Source: Limonium bicolor (Eukaryota > Streptophyta > Magnoliopsida > Caryophyllales > Plumbaginaceae). Taken from it: a stretch of 64,000 nt of DNA. Below are positions 24,347 to 36,785 of this stretch, in pieces. Both the position numbers and the translations under genes were made by a program. Within the stretch, counting starts at the first letter, position 1. Every line of letters begins with the position of its first letter. The notes under the pieces are model-generated. The model did no database searches and had not been told where the DNA came from. It was given only the letters and a program-made list of their open reading frames with translations. Location: the NCBI GenBank assembly GCA_023374045.1, contig CM041778.1:292493533-292557532 (forward strand), in the 5' to 3' direction.

Positions 24347-27300
24347 TGTAACACCCCGGTTTTTACACCCTTTTTTTTTTCTTTGACTTGTACAAGTTTC
24401 TATAATATTTTACAGCGGAAGACTAAATAACACCTAAGTCAAACCGGAGCGCTACCGCCACACCCACACCAACTAGTGTGGATGCTAAGGCTAATCCACC
24501 TACAACCTAACTCCCGGAACATGCTCCAAGGAGTTTACCACTTACAAATAAATAAAATTCCTAGCTATGTCGGCGCGTTCCCTTGTCCCAAGCTCAAGAG
24601 CAATATCACAAAAAGAATCAACTTCACCTGCAACAAACCTGTGGCCAGCAAACAATCACACAAGGGGCCACAGGCACAAACCAGAAAACGTCAGCAAAGC
24701 TGAGTAACAAATATCACACCCTGTAAAATTCACTCTCTTTGAAAAACCCTTTTAGCAGCATAAAGGCACACATCAACACAAACAACCATGTTATCAACCA
24801 CAAACACAAGTTTACAACACACTCACATTCCTTGAGACATTTTACCTTAACACAAACCACCTGTTCATAATGATATCACAATACCAGCAAACTCACCAGA
24901 GACATAAATCCAATAATATTTTGGAAACCACATAACAATTTCCACCAGTTTGTATCTCAATTATTAACATTCCACCAATCCTCGGGCACACCGGTCTTTC
25001 GACAAAGAGCTACTAGGCTCTCGGCCCCTTGGACAAATAATTCCACCACCTCACCCCATGTCCTTAAGTGTGCACACCCCCTATGAATCATCAGCCCATA
25101 GAGTAGATCATGATGGCTTAGCTCCAATACATTGGTAGGAGCGAAAATTCAGTGAATGGCCAACCATGGCTCGACAGTTTGAAGGAGCTAACCATAGCTC
25201 AACAGTTTCGAAGTATATTTCCAAATTCACACTTCCACCACCATAAGTAATATCAACCTTTCCAACATATAAATATCATCCACAATCATATAAAATTGCT
25301 CAAAATAACCACCAACCAAAGGATAGCAATAAACAAGATTAATCACATATTAAAGTACAAACAACCCACCTTTAGAATTAAAACCTTGTATAAGGTTAGA
25401 CTTTGTCTAACTTTGTTCCACCTGAATATCCACTCAATCAAAATCAAGCTTTCACTTAGCAATCACAGATCAACAAGCATTCCACACCAAGAGTAGTCAC
25501 CAAAAATCATTCCAGAGCCTTTCAAGGCTAAGCCAAGCAACAAAACACCCCAAAACCACACTTAAACACAATTTTCCTTATTTCCAAGTTTTAACACACA
25601 TATATAACCTTACAGGGCTCCCTTATACATTTTACACTTCAACACCTCTTACAACTTCAACCACAAGTCATATTAGGACCATAATGACCAGAGAAACCAT
25701 TAAATCCAATAACCAACACACAATTACACTTATACAAGCTTAAAGCACACCTTTATCCCAAATCACTTCCTAGTAATTCGAATGACATCCCAAAGGATTT
25801 TCGACCTGAATTTTTGACCATGGATCTAAATTAGAAATATAAGAATACCCTCAAAATTTCAGCTCAAACCCATGTCGGAAACTCATCTAAACAACTCCTA
25901 AAGCTTAAAGCTCATTATTTTCCCTTGCCATGTCTAACCGACTTAAATATCTCCATTCGACTTATTTTTTTGACCATAACCATATGTTCACTATTAAAGA
26001 CTATCCTCAAAATTTTAAGGCAAGATGAATTCGGGAACCTATTTAACTAAGTCTCAAGGCTTAAAACACCATTTAAGCCCTCCCACCTTGACCTAGCATT
26101 TTTATGTCTAACCACGAGTTCCCACCACCTATAATCAATTATTATGAGTTAATATAGGTAGAATAACACACCAAACTCAACAAAATCCCATCGAAATCAC
26201 TCAAGGAGTCTTAAAACACATTTTTCCTCTCTAAAAGTTCCCTAGATCTTATCCTACTCCCCAAAGGTATTTTCGCCTGAATTGTTGATATTATTCTAGT
26301 AATAACTATCTAAGAACACTGTCAAAATTTCAGCTCAAGAGAAGCTAGGGTTCGGAAGTTACCATTAACAAGAGTTAAAGCTCAAAATCAGGGGTTTAAA
26401 GAAAGAAATGGTGAGCATAAGTGTTACCTGGACTCTCCTTGACATTTTAGCCACGACCTTATAAGTCCCTTAGCCAATTGAATCAATTTCTTCCACCAAC
26501 AAATTCGTCCAAGGTCACCAGCTCCTTCTCCCTCCTTGAAATCTTGTTTTTCCTTGATTTCTAGCTTGAATCTCCTTCTCCAATGGTGGGTGTTGAGTTC
26601 TATGAGCTTCTATGGTGTTCTAATGGCGTGAGAGTGAGTGAGGAAGGCAGGGAAATCGGTTCCCATCTCATTCTTAAGGATGGCGTGAGTGAATTCCAAT
26701 TTTACTTCATTAATTAAGTGTAATGATTACTAAGATAACCTTATCTCTTCCTAAGCCATTAGATTAGGACAATTGTCTAGATTAAATCTCAGCCCTCCAT
26801 GTGTGACCGGCCTTAATGATGAAGGAGACAAGTGGCATGGGTAATAAAGAGTATAAGACAAAATAGAATGATGTCTTCACTTACAGCCGTCGGATCGTAG
26901 TAGATATTTTGCTTGGATGAATCTCACCATCCATGTGTGACCACCCCTCATTAATGAAGGTGACACATGTCTTCTCTTGATTGAACCATGTGTAACTAAT
27001 CATCTCTTGACACCTCGACGCTTACATCATCGTTATGTCATGCCGACATCATCACTGCATCATCACTGCATCATCACTGCATCATCTTGGTCAAAGTTGA
27101 CCATTGACCAAGGTTTGACCAATGTTTGACCAAGGTCCAATGTTTGACCGAGGTTAGACCAAGGTTGACCAGGGTTTGACCACAGTTGACCGGGGCTTCT
27201 TGAACTCCAAATAACTTACCGAAATTTCAGTGTTTCTCGGAACTTTCTGAATTAGGGTTTCTCCAAGATTTCTTGGTTGATTCCCAACCACTATGGTTTC

Positions 27301-27369
27301 CTCGTGTTCTCTAATAATTCCTAAGGAACTATGGTTTCCATTAGGGTTACGAAAATTCGGGGTATTACA
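24347..27369 (-). mobile_element. element E: solo LTR, 3.0 kb, in B's 5' LTR
   Basis: Flanked by the TSD AGTAT (24342-24346 and 27370-27374); the empty site is in B's 3' LTR near 57942. Ends are TGTAACACCCCG and CGGGGTATTACA, so the minus strand reads TG..CA in the style of the other chromovirus LTRs here. There is no primer site, polypurine tract or coding, so a solo LTR left by LTR-LTR recombination fits best. Content is AC-rich non-coding DNA; near the right end are a short TCATCACTGCA repeat (27050-27085) and a W-box cluster. Confidence 0.8.
27090..27192. promoter_or_regulatory. W-box cluster in solo LTR E
   Basis: Eight TTGACC words plus one GGTCAA in about 100 bp. TTGAC(C/T) is the core bound by plant WRKY factors. 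Read on the element's sense strand it lies about 180-280 bp from the LTR start, i.e. in U3, where promoter elements would sit. The words are part of a degenerate local repeat, so function is inference. Confidence 0.5.
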
Positions 27370-28072
27370 AGTATGGTAAGTATGAATGGATGACCTGTAT
27401 TGTACTTCTTGTATGTATTGTATGTATGTATGCTTGGTGAAATGAATGTATTGAATTGTATTGTAATAAGCATGTATGTATGTATGTATGAATGAAACGA
27501 ACCGCATGTATTCGACCAATTAGTTGGCATACCCTCGCTAGTACGCGGGGTATGCGGTTATCATATTCAGCGTAAGCTGACCCCCTCGGGGGAATGTTTT
27601 TACTCCACAGGTACCCACGAGGCATGAAGGTAGAGTAAGGACCGGATGTAATTCTTTTTGGTAGTTAGTAGGATTGGGATGGTGTACCGAGTTGTACACG
27701 GCTAAGGCCTTTTTGAGTAGCCGGTGTACCATGTGGTACACCTTTTTGGATATTGAATTTGTAATTGGATAGTAGGGAGAGGATGTATAAACTCTTCATT
27801 TTTTAGAAGTAATCTTGGAATGTAATTCGTAAAATTTGGATACTCGGTAATCAAATGTAAGTAAGTATTTGGTATTGTAAACTAAGTAGTATGTATGCAT
27901 TTCATTCTAATCATCAGACCGAAACGGTAAGTAGTAGTAGCCTTGTTAACCTTGGAGGGTTAACGGCGTGTATCACCCGCCGAGAGTAAGTAGGTATTCC
28001 GCTGCGAGAAGGGTAAGTATGGGATTGATTAGAGAATGATGGAAGAATTAGTGGTTGGGGTGTTACAAAAAG

Positions 28073-28100
28073 TGGTATCAGAGCGAAGTCTCGCTCTGAT
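28073..28100 (+). promoter_or_regulatory. primer binding site of element B inside a 10-bp stem-loop
   Basis: TGGTATCAGAGC (28073-28084), the initiator-tRNA-Met site, follows the LTR end (28067) by five bases. ATCAGAGCGA (28077-28086) pairs perfectly with TCGCTCTGAT (28091-28100); loop AGTC. Compared with element A the loop-closing pair is A-T instead of T-A. Confidence 0.9.
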
Positions 28101-28143
28101 GATTAGAATCTTAAGAGTAGTGATTACCGAGTTAGGATTTCAA

Positions 28144-28223
28144 CCGTCTTAAGACGGATATTTAGAAACCTAACTAGGAACTACCGTTGTTAACAACGGA
28201 TACCCTTGACGTCTACAAAGACG
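28144..28223 (+). promoter_or_regulatory. three palindromes in B's gag leader
   Basis: CCGTCTTAAGACGG (28144-28157) and CCGTTGTTAACAACGG (28184-28199) are perfect palindromes. CGTCT (28210-28214) pairs with AGACG (28219-28223). They lie between the primer site and the gag ATG (28294), the place where retroelement RNAs usually carry dimerisation and packaging signals. Confidence 0.65.
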
Positions 28224-28293
28224 ATATCATTGCTTGAATCAAGACCATGAGGTCATAGTATCACGACATCTAATGTAATCCACACTTGTTCAG

Positions 28294-28950
28294 ATGTCAG
28301 GACGAGGTCCAGGTCGTCCCAGAAGAGGGGGCAACGAAGGACCAAGCGCGCAGACGATAGCTGAAATCGTCGCCGCCACGGTAGCACAGATGCTACCGGA
28401 TGTAATCACCGCTGTACAACAAACACATCAGAACCAGCAGCAGCAACAACAGTAGCAGCAGCCCGACCCGCCTCAACCCCGAGAAACGAATTGGGTAAAA
28501 GCAGTCGCCGACCTTCGACCTCCATGCTTTAGAGGCGAGAGCGACCCCGCCAAGCTCGAGGCTTATCTCTCCGAGATGGAGACGGCCTTCGAGACACTTG
28601 AGACTCCCGCTGGAGTTCGAGTGAGGATAGCTGCGTACTACCTCAAGGACGCGGCTATGGACTGGTGGAAGCTCGTTAAGGCCGAGCACATAGCTGATCC
28701 CGCATTCGGATGAGAAGCATTCACCTCTCTCCCCCGATCTAAGTACTATCCCGAGTATGTCAAGACCAAGAAACGGCTTGAGCTCGACGCACTAAAAATG
28801 ACCGAGAAGATGACGGTTGATGAATATTACCGCACCTTCACCTCTCTCCTCCGACTTCTACCCGACCTTGGGTATACCGGCCAAGTCTTGGTCGACCGCT
28901 TCTACGGCGGATTGAGCCATCGACTCCAGTATGGCATGGGCTTCACACGG
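28294..28950 (+). pseudogene. gag of element B, first exon (5' part)
   Basis: Capsid (Gag) of a chromovirus. ATG 28294 opens a basic Gly/Arg/Pro head, then a glutamine tract, the capsid start (WVKAVADLRPPCFRGESDP), the DWWKLV block, and the MTVDEYYRTF and LVDRFYGG blocks that align with A's gag at 58639-58900. Two stops break it: TAG 28453-28455 in the glutamine tract (CAG to TAG) and TGA 28711-28713 (in place of TGG). Element D is inserted after 28950; the exon resumes at 48553 and ends at a splice donor after 48567. Downstream exons carry the zinc knuckle. Confidence 0.85.
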
Positions 28951-30072
28951 TGTAACACCCCCGAATAAAACATCCCTAGATTAATTGAAACGTCCGACGA
29001 TAATGTAAACTAGCTTGCAGTGGAATAACCTCCATCCGGGTGTCACAGACGCCAACCACCCATGTGGCTGACAGCCCTCATTACTAACTCCAAGTTACGG
29101 TCTGAATGACTGGAAGTCCAACTTTAACGAAGTCCAAATACAACATAAAGTATACAAACCGAGTACCGAGAGTCTACAATATAAGTTCTTAATCCAACAA
29201 CATAAACTGAGAGTACAACCCATACATTAAAAACATACTACTAAAAGTCTTGCCATGTGGACTACCCCCATGATAGTCCTTCACCTACACTCCGTCACGT
29301 CCCAGATGATTACCTGTAAAAATAAAGGACTCAGCAAAACTATGCCGAGTATAAACGTGTGAAGCCCGTATGTTACCGGGCCACACGACTAATTGGTCGA
29401 ATATTATTAAGTCAATTTTACATGCTATGATAAAGCAGTAAAGCACACATCAGCACATCATGATACCATACACACTCATCGGTAGCATAGCAATATCAGT
29501 AAGCAACCAAGCACATCTTGCAAGTAGCATAGCAATGTCAACCAACATCCAAGCATAACACATAGCAACATCAATAAGCAACCCAGCACAATAAGTTGCT
29601 AATGTAGCAACAACAGTCAGGTAATTATAGGACGTGTGCGTAGGTACATTATGCCGCCGATCCTCGCTATGGGATCATTCAAGAGATTGCGTATTGTTTT
29701 CTTGTTCTCATTACATATGTTTTCCTTTCTTCTCTTGCACCGAGTCAGGGGGGTATAGTTTAGATCCCGAGACTTTGTTATGTAGGTGCTATTCATTCCT
29801 TGTTTTCTTAAAGGATCACATTTGTGAATTTTCTCATTTGCTTGGTCTCATTACACATGGTTTCCTCTATTCTCTGGCACCGAGTCAGGGGATATAGATT
29901 AGATCCCGAGACATCATTATGTAGGTGCTAATCGTTCCTTGTTTCTTTAAGGATTATTTGTGAATTCTTTTATCAACACCATTTGGAGTACATCTTGTCC
30001 ACAGCTAATCCTCCATTCCCGGATAGCTCTTTCTCACTCTGTTGTTTTTAAATGTTACTGGCCATTGCCCCG

Positions 30073-30630
30073 GATACCAAGGGTCCGTCTCCCTATTCCT
30101 TTTCCATGTTACTAGCCTCTGCCCCGGATACAAAGGGTCCGTCTCCCTATGCCTCTCAATGCTCTGGTCTCTACCCCGGATACAAAGGGTCCGTCTCCCT
30201 ATTCCTCTTTATTTTATTGGTCTTTACCCCGGATACAAAGGGTCCGTCTCCCTATTCCTCTTTATTTTATTGGTCTTTACCCCGGATACAAAGGGTCCGT
30301 CTCCCCATTCCTCTTTATTTTATTGGTCTTTACCCCGGATACAAAGGGTCCGTCTCCCTATTCCTCTTTATTTTATTGGTCTTTACCCCGGATACAAAGG
30401 GTCCGTCTCCCCATTCCTCTTTATTTTATTGGTCTTTACCCCGGATACAAAGGGTCCGTCTCCCTATTCCTCTTTATTTTATTGGTCTTTACCCCGGATA
30501 CAAAGGGTCCGTCTCCCTATTCCTCTTTATTTTATTGGTCTTTACCCCGGATACAAAGGGTCCGTCTCCCCATTCCTCTTTATTTTATTGGTCTTTACCC
30601 CGGATACAAAGGGTCCGTCTCCCTATTCAT
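30073..30630. repeat. 53-bp tandem array in D's 3' LTR
   Basis: Eleven units with GGATAC at 30073, 30126, 30178 and then every 53 bp to 30602. The central eight are nearly identical (GGATACAAAGGGTCCGTCTC at the unit start), the first three diverged. Because 53 is not a multiple of three and the unit has no stop on the + strand, all three frames stay open and create frames of 190-221 codons that I do not accept as genes. Confidence 0.95.
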
Positions 30631-31839
30631 TTTTAACGGGTATTGGCTTATCATCATCATTGATAGTTCGACACCAGTTGGTACTTTTCGTTTCATTATC
30701 ATTATAATCTCGACACCATAGTGGGTGTCATTAGCGGTCCTCTATAGTTAGAGAGGAGTTTTCTCTTTGTATAGTTCTTTTGTTTGTCCACGTGGTTCGT
30801 CATGTCCCACCAATTTGAGATTTGCTCTTCATCATCATTAATGAATAGACACCATAGTGGGTGTCATGGTAGTCCTCAATGTTTTAGAGAGGAGTTCCCC
30901 TTATAGAGTTTTCTTTGTTTTCATAGTTCGTTGTAGTTCATCTCAAGTTCCGTAAACGCGAAAGGGACTAAACTACTGTGTGCGCGCAAGTAATATGCCA
31001 CAAGAATATATATATAAAAAGCATATAAGCGAGCCACAAGAAGCAATCCAATTTCATGCATAGTCTGATAGTCATTGTCAAACAAAGCACACAGCACACA
31101 AGCCGTGTAACACGGCAACATACGAACCACACATGTCCATACCTTATTCGAAGCACGAGTCGTCCTACACTCGAAGTCCCGGTCGGAGTTCGCTACGGCC
31201 CTAGCGTTAATTAAAACAACGGGTCAGTTTATTATTTTATGTGACGACACTTTATATCGTACGTTTTTCCCTTGGTAAGTTGTTACATGCTTATTTTAGA
31301 TTGACTCCTAGAACTTCCATGTATTAATGCTAGGCTTATCTTACTCCTAGGACATTCACGTCTTTGTTTTACACGTCAACTAAGTCCTTTTTCCTTAGTC
31401 AACGCTTTAGAGCGTTTTAAACGTTAACCATGTAACATGTTTATATAAGATAGATTTAGCTTGACTAACGTGTATTCCCTCCTTAAATAGATAAGTGGGA
31501 AATGTTTTAACCTTAGTACCATTATAATATAGACCATAACATACCCTTATACCCCTTTTATACATACGTCCCAAAGTTATAAAACCGCAACATAAGTTCG
31601 GTGTTTTACCTCAAATAACCAATCCTTTACCATATCAGCTAAGGTTTACTCTTTCCCGAGCTGTATCATCAATTAGTTAGGTATACTAACATTGTTTAGG
31701 TTCATTATTAACTAGCATCACCCTTATGATACCCATGAAATCTGGTTATACAGAAACTATAATATCCACGCAAAACTGCAACCACAATCTAAATGTTTTC
31801 TTTTGTTTCTAGTTATTCTTTAGTTTAACGGATATTTCA

Positions 31840-34450
31840 CTCCTTCCCACAGTATTACCCAACTAGGTATAGGTGTTATAATGTTTTAAACTCAAAACCG
31901 ACTCAAAACGATATCGATAACAACTCTGGAAGTTCATTATACAGAGGGCAGAAACTGAAAGAGAAACTGAAACAGCAACCGGTGTAATCCCTTCTTCACT
32001 TTCTTCCCGATTGATTAACTGACTCCTAACTTTTTCCCAATCTGTTATGACTCACTTGAGTGTATTAGACATATTCCAGGTTCATTTTGCCAATCAATAC
32101 GACCTTGTAAGCCCTCTGAAACTTGTTTATACAGAAGCAAATTTTCAGAAATCTGAAACAACCACCTGTGCATACACTCAATCCCAACCCCTTTTCTGAT
32201 GTATCTCTTAGTTTCTATCTTCCACAAGTGTGTATAACCTCAGTTAGGTGTATTAGAGATATTTTAAATTAAAACCATCTATAAGCAACATCGTTAACCC
32301 CTTTGAAAGTTCTTTACACAGGAAACAGAAATCTGAAACTGAAATCAGCACCGGTGTAGGTTTTCCCTCTGTTGTGATCGGTTTTCCCGTCTTGTTCGTG
32401 AGTTAAGTTTCAGTTTACTCTCATTACTAACTCAAGTAGCTTAGGGTGTGACATTTTTTGTTCCAACAGACCCAAGATGACATATATATCAACGGGACAG
32501 AAACTGAAGATTAAAACCCGACAAAATCTGCAGCTGAGAAAAACACTGTCACATCTTCTCTCTTTATTGTCTTTGTTACAGACTGACTTTCAATTCTCCC
32601 AAATTATTTCTGCTATTCAGTTAGACCTCTCAATATGGTTTCTAACTTCAGACAACTCATGACGTCAAGTGAAACTACTGCAATTCTCCTCACCAGAAAA
32701 TGAACAGAACTGAAAGAAAACGCAGACCTTGAACTGATGCACACTTTCTGTTGTTATTCTTCATTCTTTTCTTTTGTCTACCTATGATTTCTAATTTATC
32801 CCCACCATATTCACTTACTTAGTTAAGTGGTTTAGCAATATTTTAAAACTAAAAAACAACCCCAGCAATGCTGTACTGATACGCCAGTACACTGCAACAA
32901 GGAACTGCCACCTGAAACTAAAACCTGAAAACTGAAAAAAAACAAACAGAAACTGAAGCATCCACCTGATAGTTTTACTTCCATCTTTTTCCTAAGTTGC
33001 TAACTGTTTCTTTATTTTTTTTTGTTTTGCTCATGGGATAACTGATGTCAATAACATCCCCCACTTGATTACCCATAGTCTAGTGTATTAGCTAGGTTTT
33101 CAGTTCATGATCTAACACTACCACTGCTTATTACTTCTCTGTAACAAAGTTATACAGATTCAAGTTCTCAGGTAAACATTAAACTGTTACATTTCTTTCC
33201 CCCTTGTCTACTTTTCTGATCTCTAATCTGTTTCCAGTTTGTTTACACTTATCCCCACGGTTCAATAAGCTTTTGCCTTGGTCACTCAGCTAATACTACA
33301 ATTAGATTGCTTCAGGAAGTTAATACCGAGAAGAATGTGAATTTTCAGAGCCTGGAAACTACTCTGAGATCCCAATTCCACTTCTGTTTTGGCATGCCAG
33401 CTATCTCCCCTAGGTTGTCTAGCTGTGCAGTTATGTATCTTAATACAGTTTTGACTCTCAAAGCAGACCCAAGGCAAACTGCTAATACCACTAAAATGTT
33501 TTAAATACTGAAGTGAAAGGAAACTGAAACTGAAACAGATGACTTTCTTCAATTTGTTTTCTTTTCATTACTTGATCTTATTCATTTCTTGATGCTTCCA
33601 GGGTGTTTACAAACCTGCCTATACGTTTAGCTGTGGTTTAATCTCATTAATAAAACCACACTCACTTCATTATTCAGACTGAGACTGGCAATTTGATAAC
33701 ACTCGAAACCTGGAATGAAACTGAAAAGAAAAACATCAGAAATACAAAACTGATGGAATGTAAAACTGAGAATGTGGCTGTGCTTCCTTGATTTAGCTTG
33801 TTTACGAATTTGGGTTCCAATCTCCCCTAACTTGTCTAGTTAGCTAGTTACTTATCCTAACATAATCCTAACCTTAAAACAAATCCCACAGAAATCAGGT
33901 CTGCACCTCTAAACTTTCTTGCACCCAACCTGTTACTGAAACAGAAGTTCAACCTCTGTACTCTACCCCTTTCTCTTCCCTTTTCTAATGTGCTATCAGT
34001 TTCCTTTTTCTTCAACACTCTCAAGTTTAGATAGCTTAAACAGGTGGAGTTATGATGCTTAAATCGTATCAGTTTCTGTGAATTCTTTCCCTTAACGCAC
34101 TAAACTGGTTTTTGTTTTTATTCCCTCCAGGGTGTTTGCCAAACTGATTAAATGCTTCAGTTGGGTTTTGGGTTTATTGACAAATCAATACTAACTCCAT
34201 ATTACTTCCGGGACAATTAGTAGTCAGAACACAAATGGCAATGGTTTGAAATGATTATCAGTTTTTTTTTTTGACAGGACATTTCGAGCACTGGTTCCAA
34301 CAGTTTCGTATGGTTTTCAGTACATTTAAACTTGTTCGCCAATCTAGTTAAGTGTTTTAGCATAGTTTTAAGTTTATTTTTACGGCACTACAACTCCTAC
34401 ATCCCCTCTGAAGGTTAACATGCAGAATGCCAATGTTACAGATTTGAAAT
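31840..34450. repeat. diverged 190-250-bp repeats forming the bulk of D's LTR
   Basis: A recurring order of motifs, TTAG(T/G)TGTATTAG-A-ATATTTTAAA, then CTCTGAAA-TT-TATACAG, then runs of GAAACTGAAAC, recurs at about 31870, 32060, 32250, 32830, 33070 and 34350. Copies are old (much substitution and length change). They explain why the LTR is so long. No coding is seen. Confidence 0.5.
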
Positions 34451-35637
34451 ACTTAACCACTGAACTTGACTGGTGTTTTCTTCTCGTTTCCTGCTGTTGC
34501 ATTAAGTTTAAGATGGCTCACCCCTCTAGCTTTGCGGTCTCCCTTGGTTTGTTTCGGCGCAGTGTGAAAACTCCAGCACCTGGGTTACCGGCTACTGAGA
34601 ACAGAATTACCAGGAGTTAGTCTTGACAAACCAATGGAACAGGTCGAGGAGAACTGTTTGAAGATTAATTTACCTGGTTGTGTTTCTTCTGAAACAGAGG
34701 TGAGCTGTTGTTCGTTGGTTTGAGACACTCTCACGGGTTAAGCTCCCAGACGAAGTTAAACAAGGAAGGAGGAGTAATGGGTTAGACAGAAGTGACGTGA
34801 AAACAGGGAAGAATAAGAGAACTGAGACAGCAGGATTTTTTTTTTCTCCTCTGAACCCGTAGTCTCACCTGAGCAGTTTCTTGAGGAAGATTGAGTTTTA
34901 TGAATACACCCAGGCTTTCTCGGTAGTGTGGCATGCAATGTCTTGTGAAGAACTGAGAAGGATGGAAAAGGGTTACATGACTGGGCATCACCTAGCTAGA
35001 ATCAGGAACTGATCCGTGGAGCTCCTGGTCTTGCACCTTGGATGTGGTCGTTTTTTTGGACAGGACTGCTTATACCGAGATTCAATCTCAAAGAAAAAGG
35101 TTGAGTGGGTTGATTCCTCATGCGACAGTTGGCCAATTATTCTTATCAGCATGCCGTGAGGTAGTGGTTGCAAGTTACTAAAAAGGGGTTGTGGGAGTTT
35201 GGTGGGTTCGAACTCTAACGAGTCCTTACATCTATGTCTGACCTCATCGAGTTCAATGCACGATAGCAGCATGACTGTTTAGTTGGAAAATTTCTTCTGT
35301 TTTCAGGCAACACCACAGAGACTCGATTGCCTGTTGCTTTCTTCTTTTTTTTTTTGATTTAAATGAGGTTACAGAGAGCAGATGGGAGGATAAGAGGTTA
35401 GTGAGTGATTAAGATAGTGGTCTCCAGTTACAAGGACTTATGGCATTAGAATAAAAATAGAATGGTCACCTCAGAGTTGGATTCCCTGGCTTCTGTTTTA
35501 TTTGCTCGATCTGATGTTCCATCAAGGGGGAAGAAGGAATTGGTGTTACAGGGAGTGCATGCCAGATTGGATTTGTTTTTCATTTACCTAGTCGATTAGA
35601 TACTAGTTTTAATTCGTGTGGATCATATATTGAATAT

Positions 35638-35717
35638 GAGCATAGCTCAACCGGTTACACACTTGGGGAAAGTATGAGAGGTCGCGGGTTTGAACCTCAG
35701 CGGGAGCTTAATTGCTC
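35638..35717 (+). repeat. tRNA-like (SINE-type) Pol III box pair in D's LTR
   Basis: TAGCTCAACCGG (35643-35654) fits the internal A box of tRNA genes. GGTTTGAACC (35687-35696) is one base from the B box. GAGCA (35638) can pair with TGCTC (35713-35717) as an acceptor-like stem, followed at once by T-runs that would stop Pol III. The remaining cloverleaf is poor, so this is a tRNA-derived remnant (for example a SINE head) rather than a working tRNA. A second copy is in the other LTR at 48101-48180. Confidence 0.4.
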
Positions 35718-36087
35718 TTTTTTCTTTCTTTTTTTTGTATGAGTTATACTTGCTTATTTATATAAGTACGACTATATATTATATCACGTGATTCAATATT
35801 CTTTGTAACGCGGTTATGCGGCGTTATTGTCACTTATTTACAACGTTACAATATATACACGACTATATATTATATCGTGTTATTATATACTTTTTTTTTT
35901 GTAACGAAGTTATGTGACGACATTGTTACTTATTCACGACGTTACAATATCGTAACGTTGCGTACGTGTATTTTCGTATACGTACACATATATACATATA
36001 CTAGATTTATTTGCTCGTACGTTATTTTATGTACGTATTATAAAACGTGTTACGATTTTTATGCGTTTAATACCTAGGGGTATTTCA

Positions 36088-36105
36088 GCTTACCCCCCTT
36101 AAAAG
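36088..36105 (-). other. terminal polypurine tract of element D
   Basis: Minus strand CTTTTAAGGGGGGTAAGC directly abuts the LTR start TGAAATACC. It closely matches B's tract at 55246-55261. Confidence 0.75.
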
Positions 36106-36508
36106 AGACTTCGTCCCGAAGTCTTACATCCTTAACTTATATTTCCCACTTCTGGTAATCTTAGGGATCCAGTCCCGCATTCATTCACGATACACAAAGG
36201 CTTAAGTTCATAATTAAAATTCTTAGTGCTTCTAAGCACCATGCCAATCAGCGGCTCACACGAGTTATTATGGTAACCCAAGATGTTAGCAATGTGCATC
36301 ACATGCTAAAGTGCAAGCCAAGACATGCAATATTCATTCATTCAGAGCATACAACATGCTAGAGTGCAAACCATGGCACACACATTCATTCATACAAAGC
36401 GTACATCAATGTTCATAACATTCTCATACACAAGCCCACCTACCATCAACATGTGGTTGTGGGATTACAACACAGTAACACTAGCAAAAACGTCCAAAAC
36501 AAAACGCG

Positions 36509-36525
36509 CTTACCCCCCTTAAAAG
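36509..36525 (-). other. second, internal polypurine tract of element D
   Basis: Minus strand CTTTTAAGGGGGGTAAG, the same words as the terminal tract, 421 bp upstream in the element's sense. B has the same pair (54787-54804 and 55246-55261). Confidence 0.6.
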
Positions 36526-36785
36526 AGGGGTACGCCCTCGTACCCTACACTAGGCCGAAACATCGATGAAAGGATAGGGGTATCTAGTTTTTCCTTACCG
36601 GATTGATTATATGCCATTGTGTAAACGCCAGATCAGGTTTTTCCCGAGTGTGAGAAGGCTTTCTACCTCTCCAGCGTTTTCCTACGGATTGAAATGGACC
36701 CTAATTAACGAGCCTCACAAACTAACCCTTAACCCCGTTTCCCAAATTTAGGTTTTCCTATTCTCGGTACTTCTCTGTTCCAGTC

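Larger units (their letters stand above)
3164..28067 (+). mobile_element. 5' LTR of element B, in three pieces
   Basis: The pieces are 3164-4162, 21990-24346 and 27370-28067, about 4.05 kb without the insertions of C and E. They align end to end with the 3' LTR (55262-58635). The 3' copy lacks one 668-bp block (present here at 23230-23897). Sequence between the two LTRs is very similar, so insertion is fairly recent. The stretch 3540-4060 is pyrimidine-rich and non-coding; 22000-22950 holds GT/GA-rich sequence; 27700-28067 is the R/U5-like end. Minus-strand openings here are not protein-like. Confidence 0.85.
28951..36087 (-). mobile_element. 3' LTR of element D
   Basis: 7137 bp. On the + strand it contains a 53-bp tandem array (30073-30630), a long block of diverged 190-250-bp repeats (about 31840-34450), a unique AG-rich block (34400-35600), a tRNA-like Pol III box pair (35638-35717), and an AT-rich TATATA/CGTACG block to the end. 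The long frames in 30042-30721 are repeat artefacts. No protein family is recognised on either strand. Confidence 0.85.

Noticed and set aside
30073..30630. CRISPR-like regular repeats
   Set aside because: Units are head-to-tail with no spacers, in a plant LTR.
30042..30721. Overlapping + strand frames of 190-221 codons
   Set aside because: They are the 53-bp array read in three frames; the repeat peptide is an artefact of a stop-free unit, and the other LTR breaks it.
35204..35214. Second B-box-like word (GGTTCGAACTC) in D's LTR
   Set aside because: No convincing A box at the right distance on either strand.
35638..35717. A functional tRNA gene
   Set aside because: Anticodon arm and T-stem do not pair properly; only A/B boxes and an acceptor-like stem are visible.
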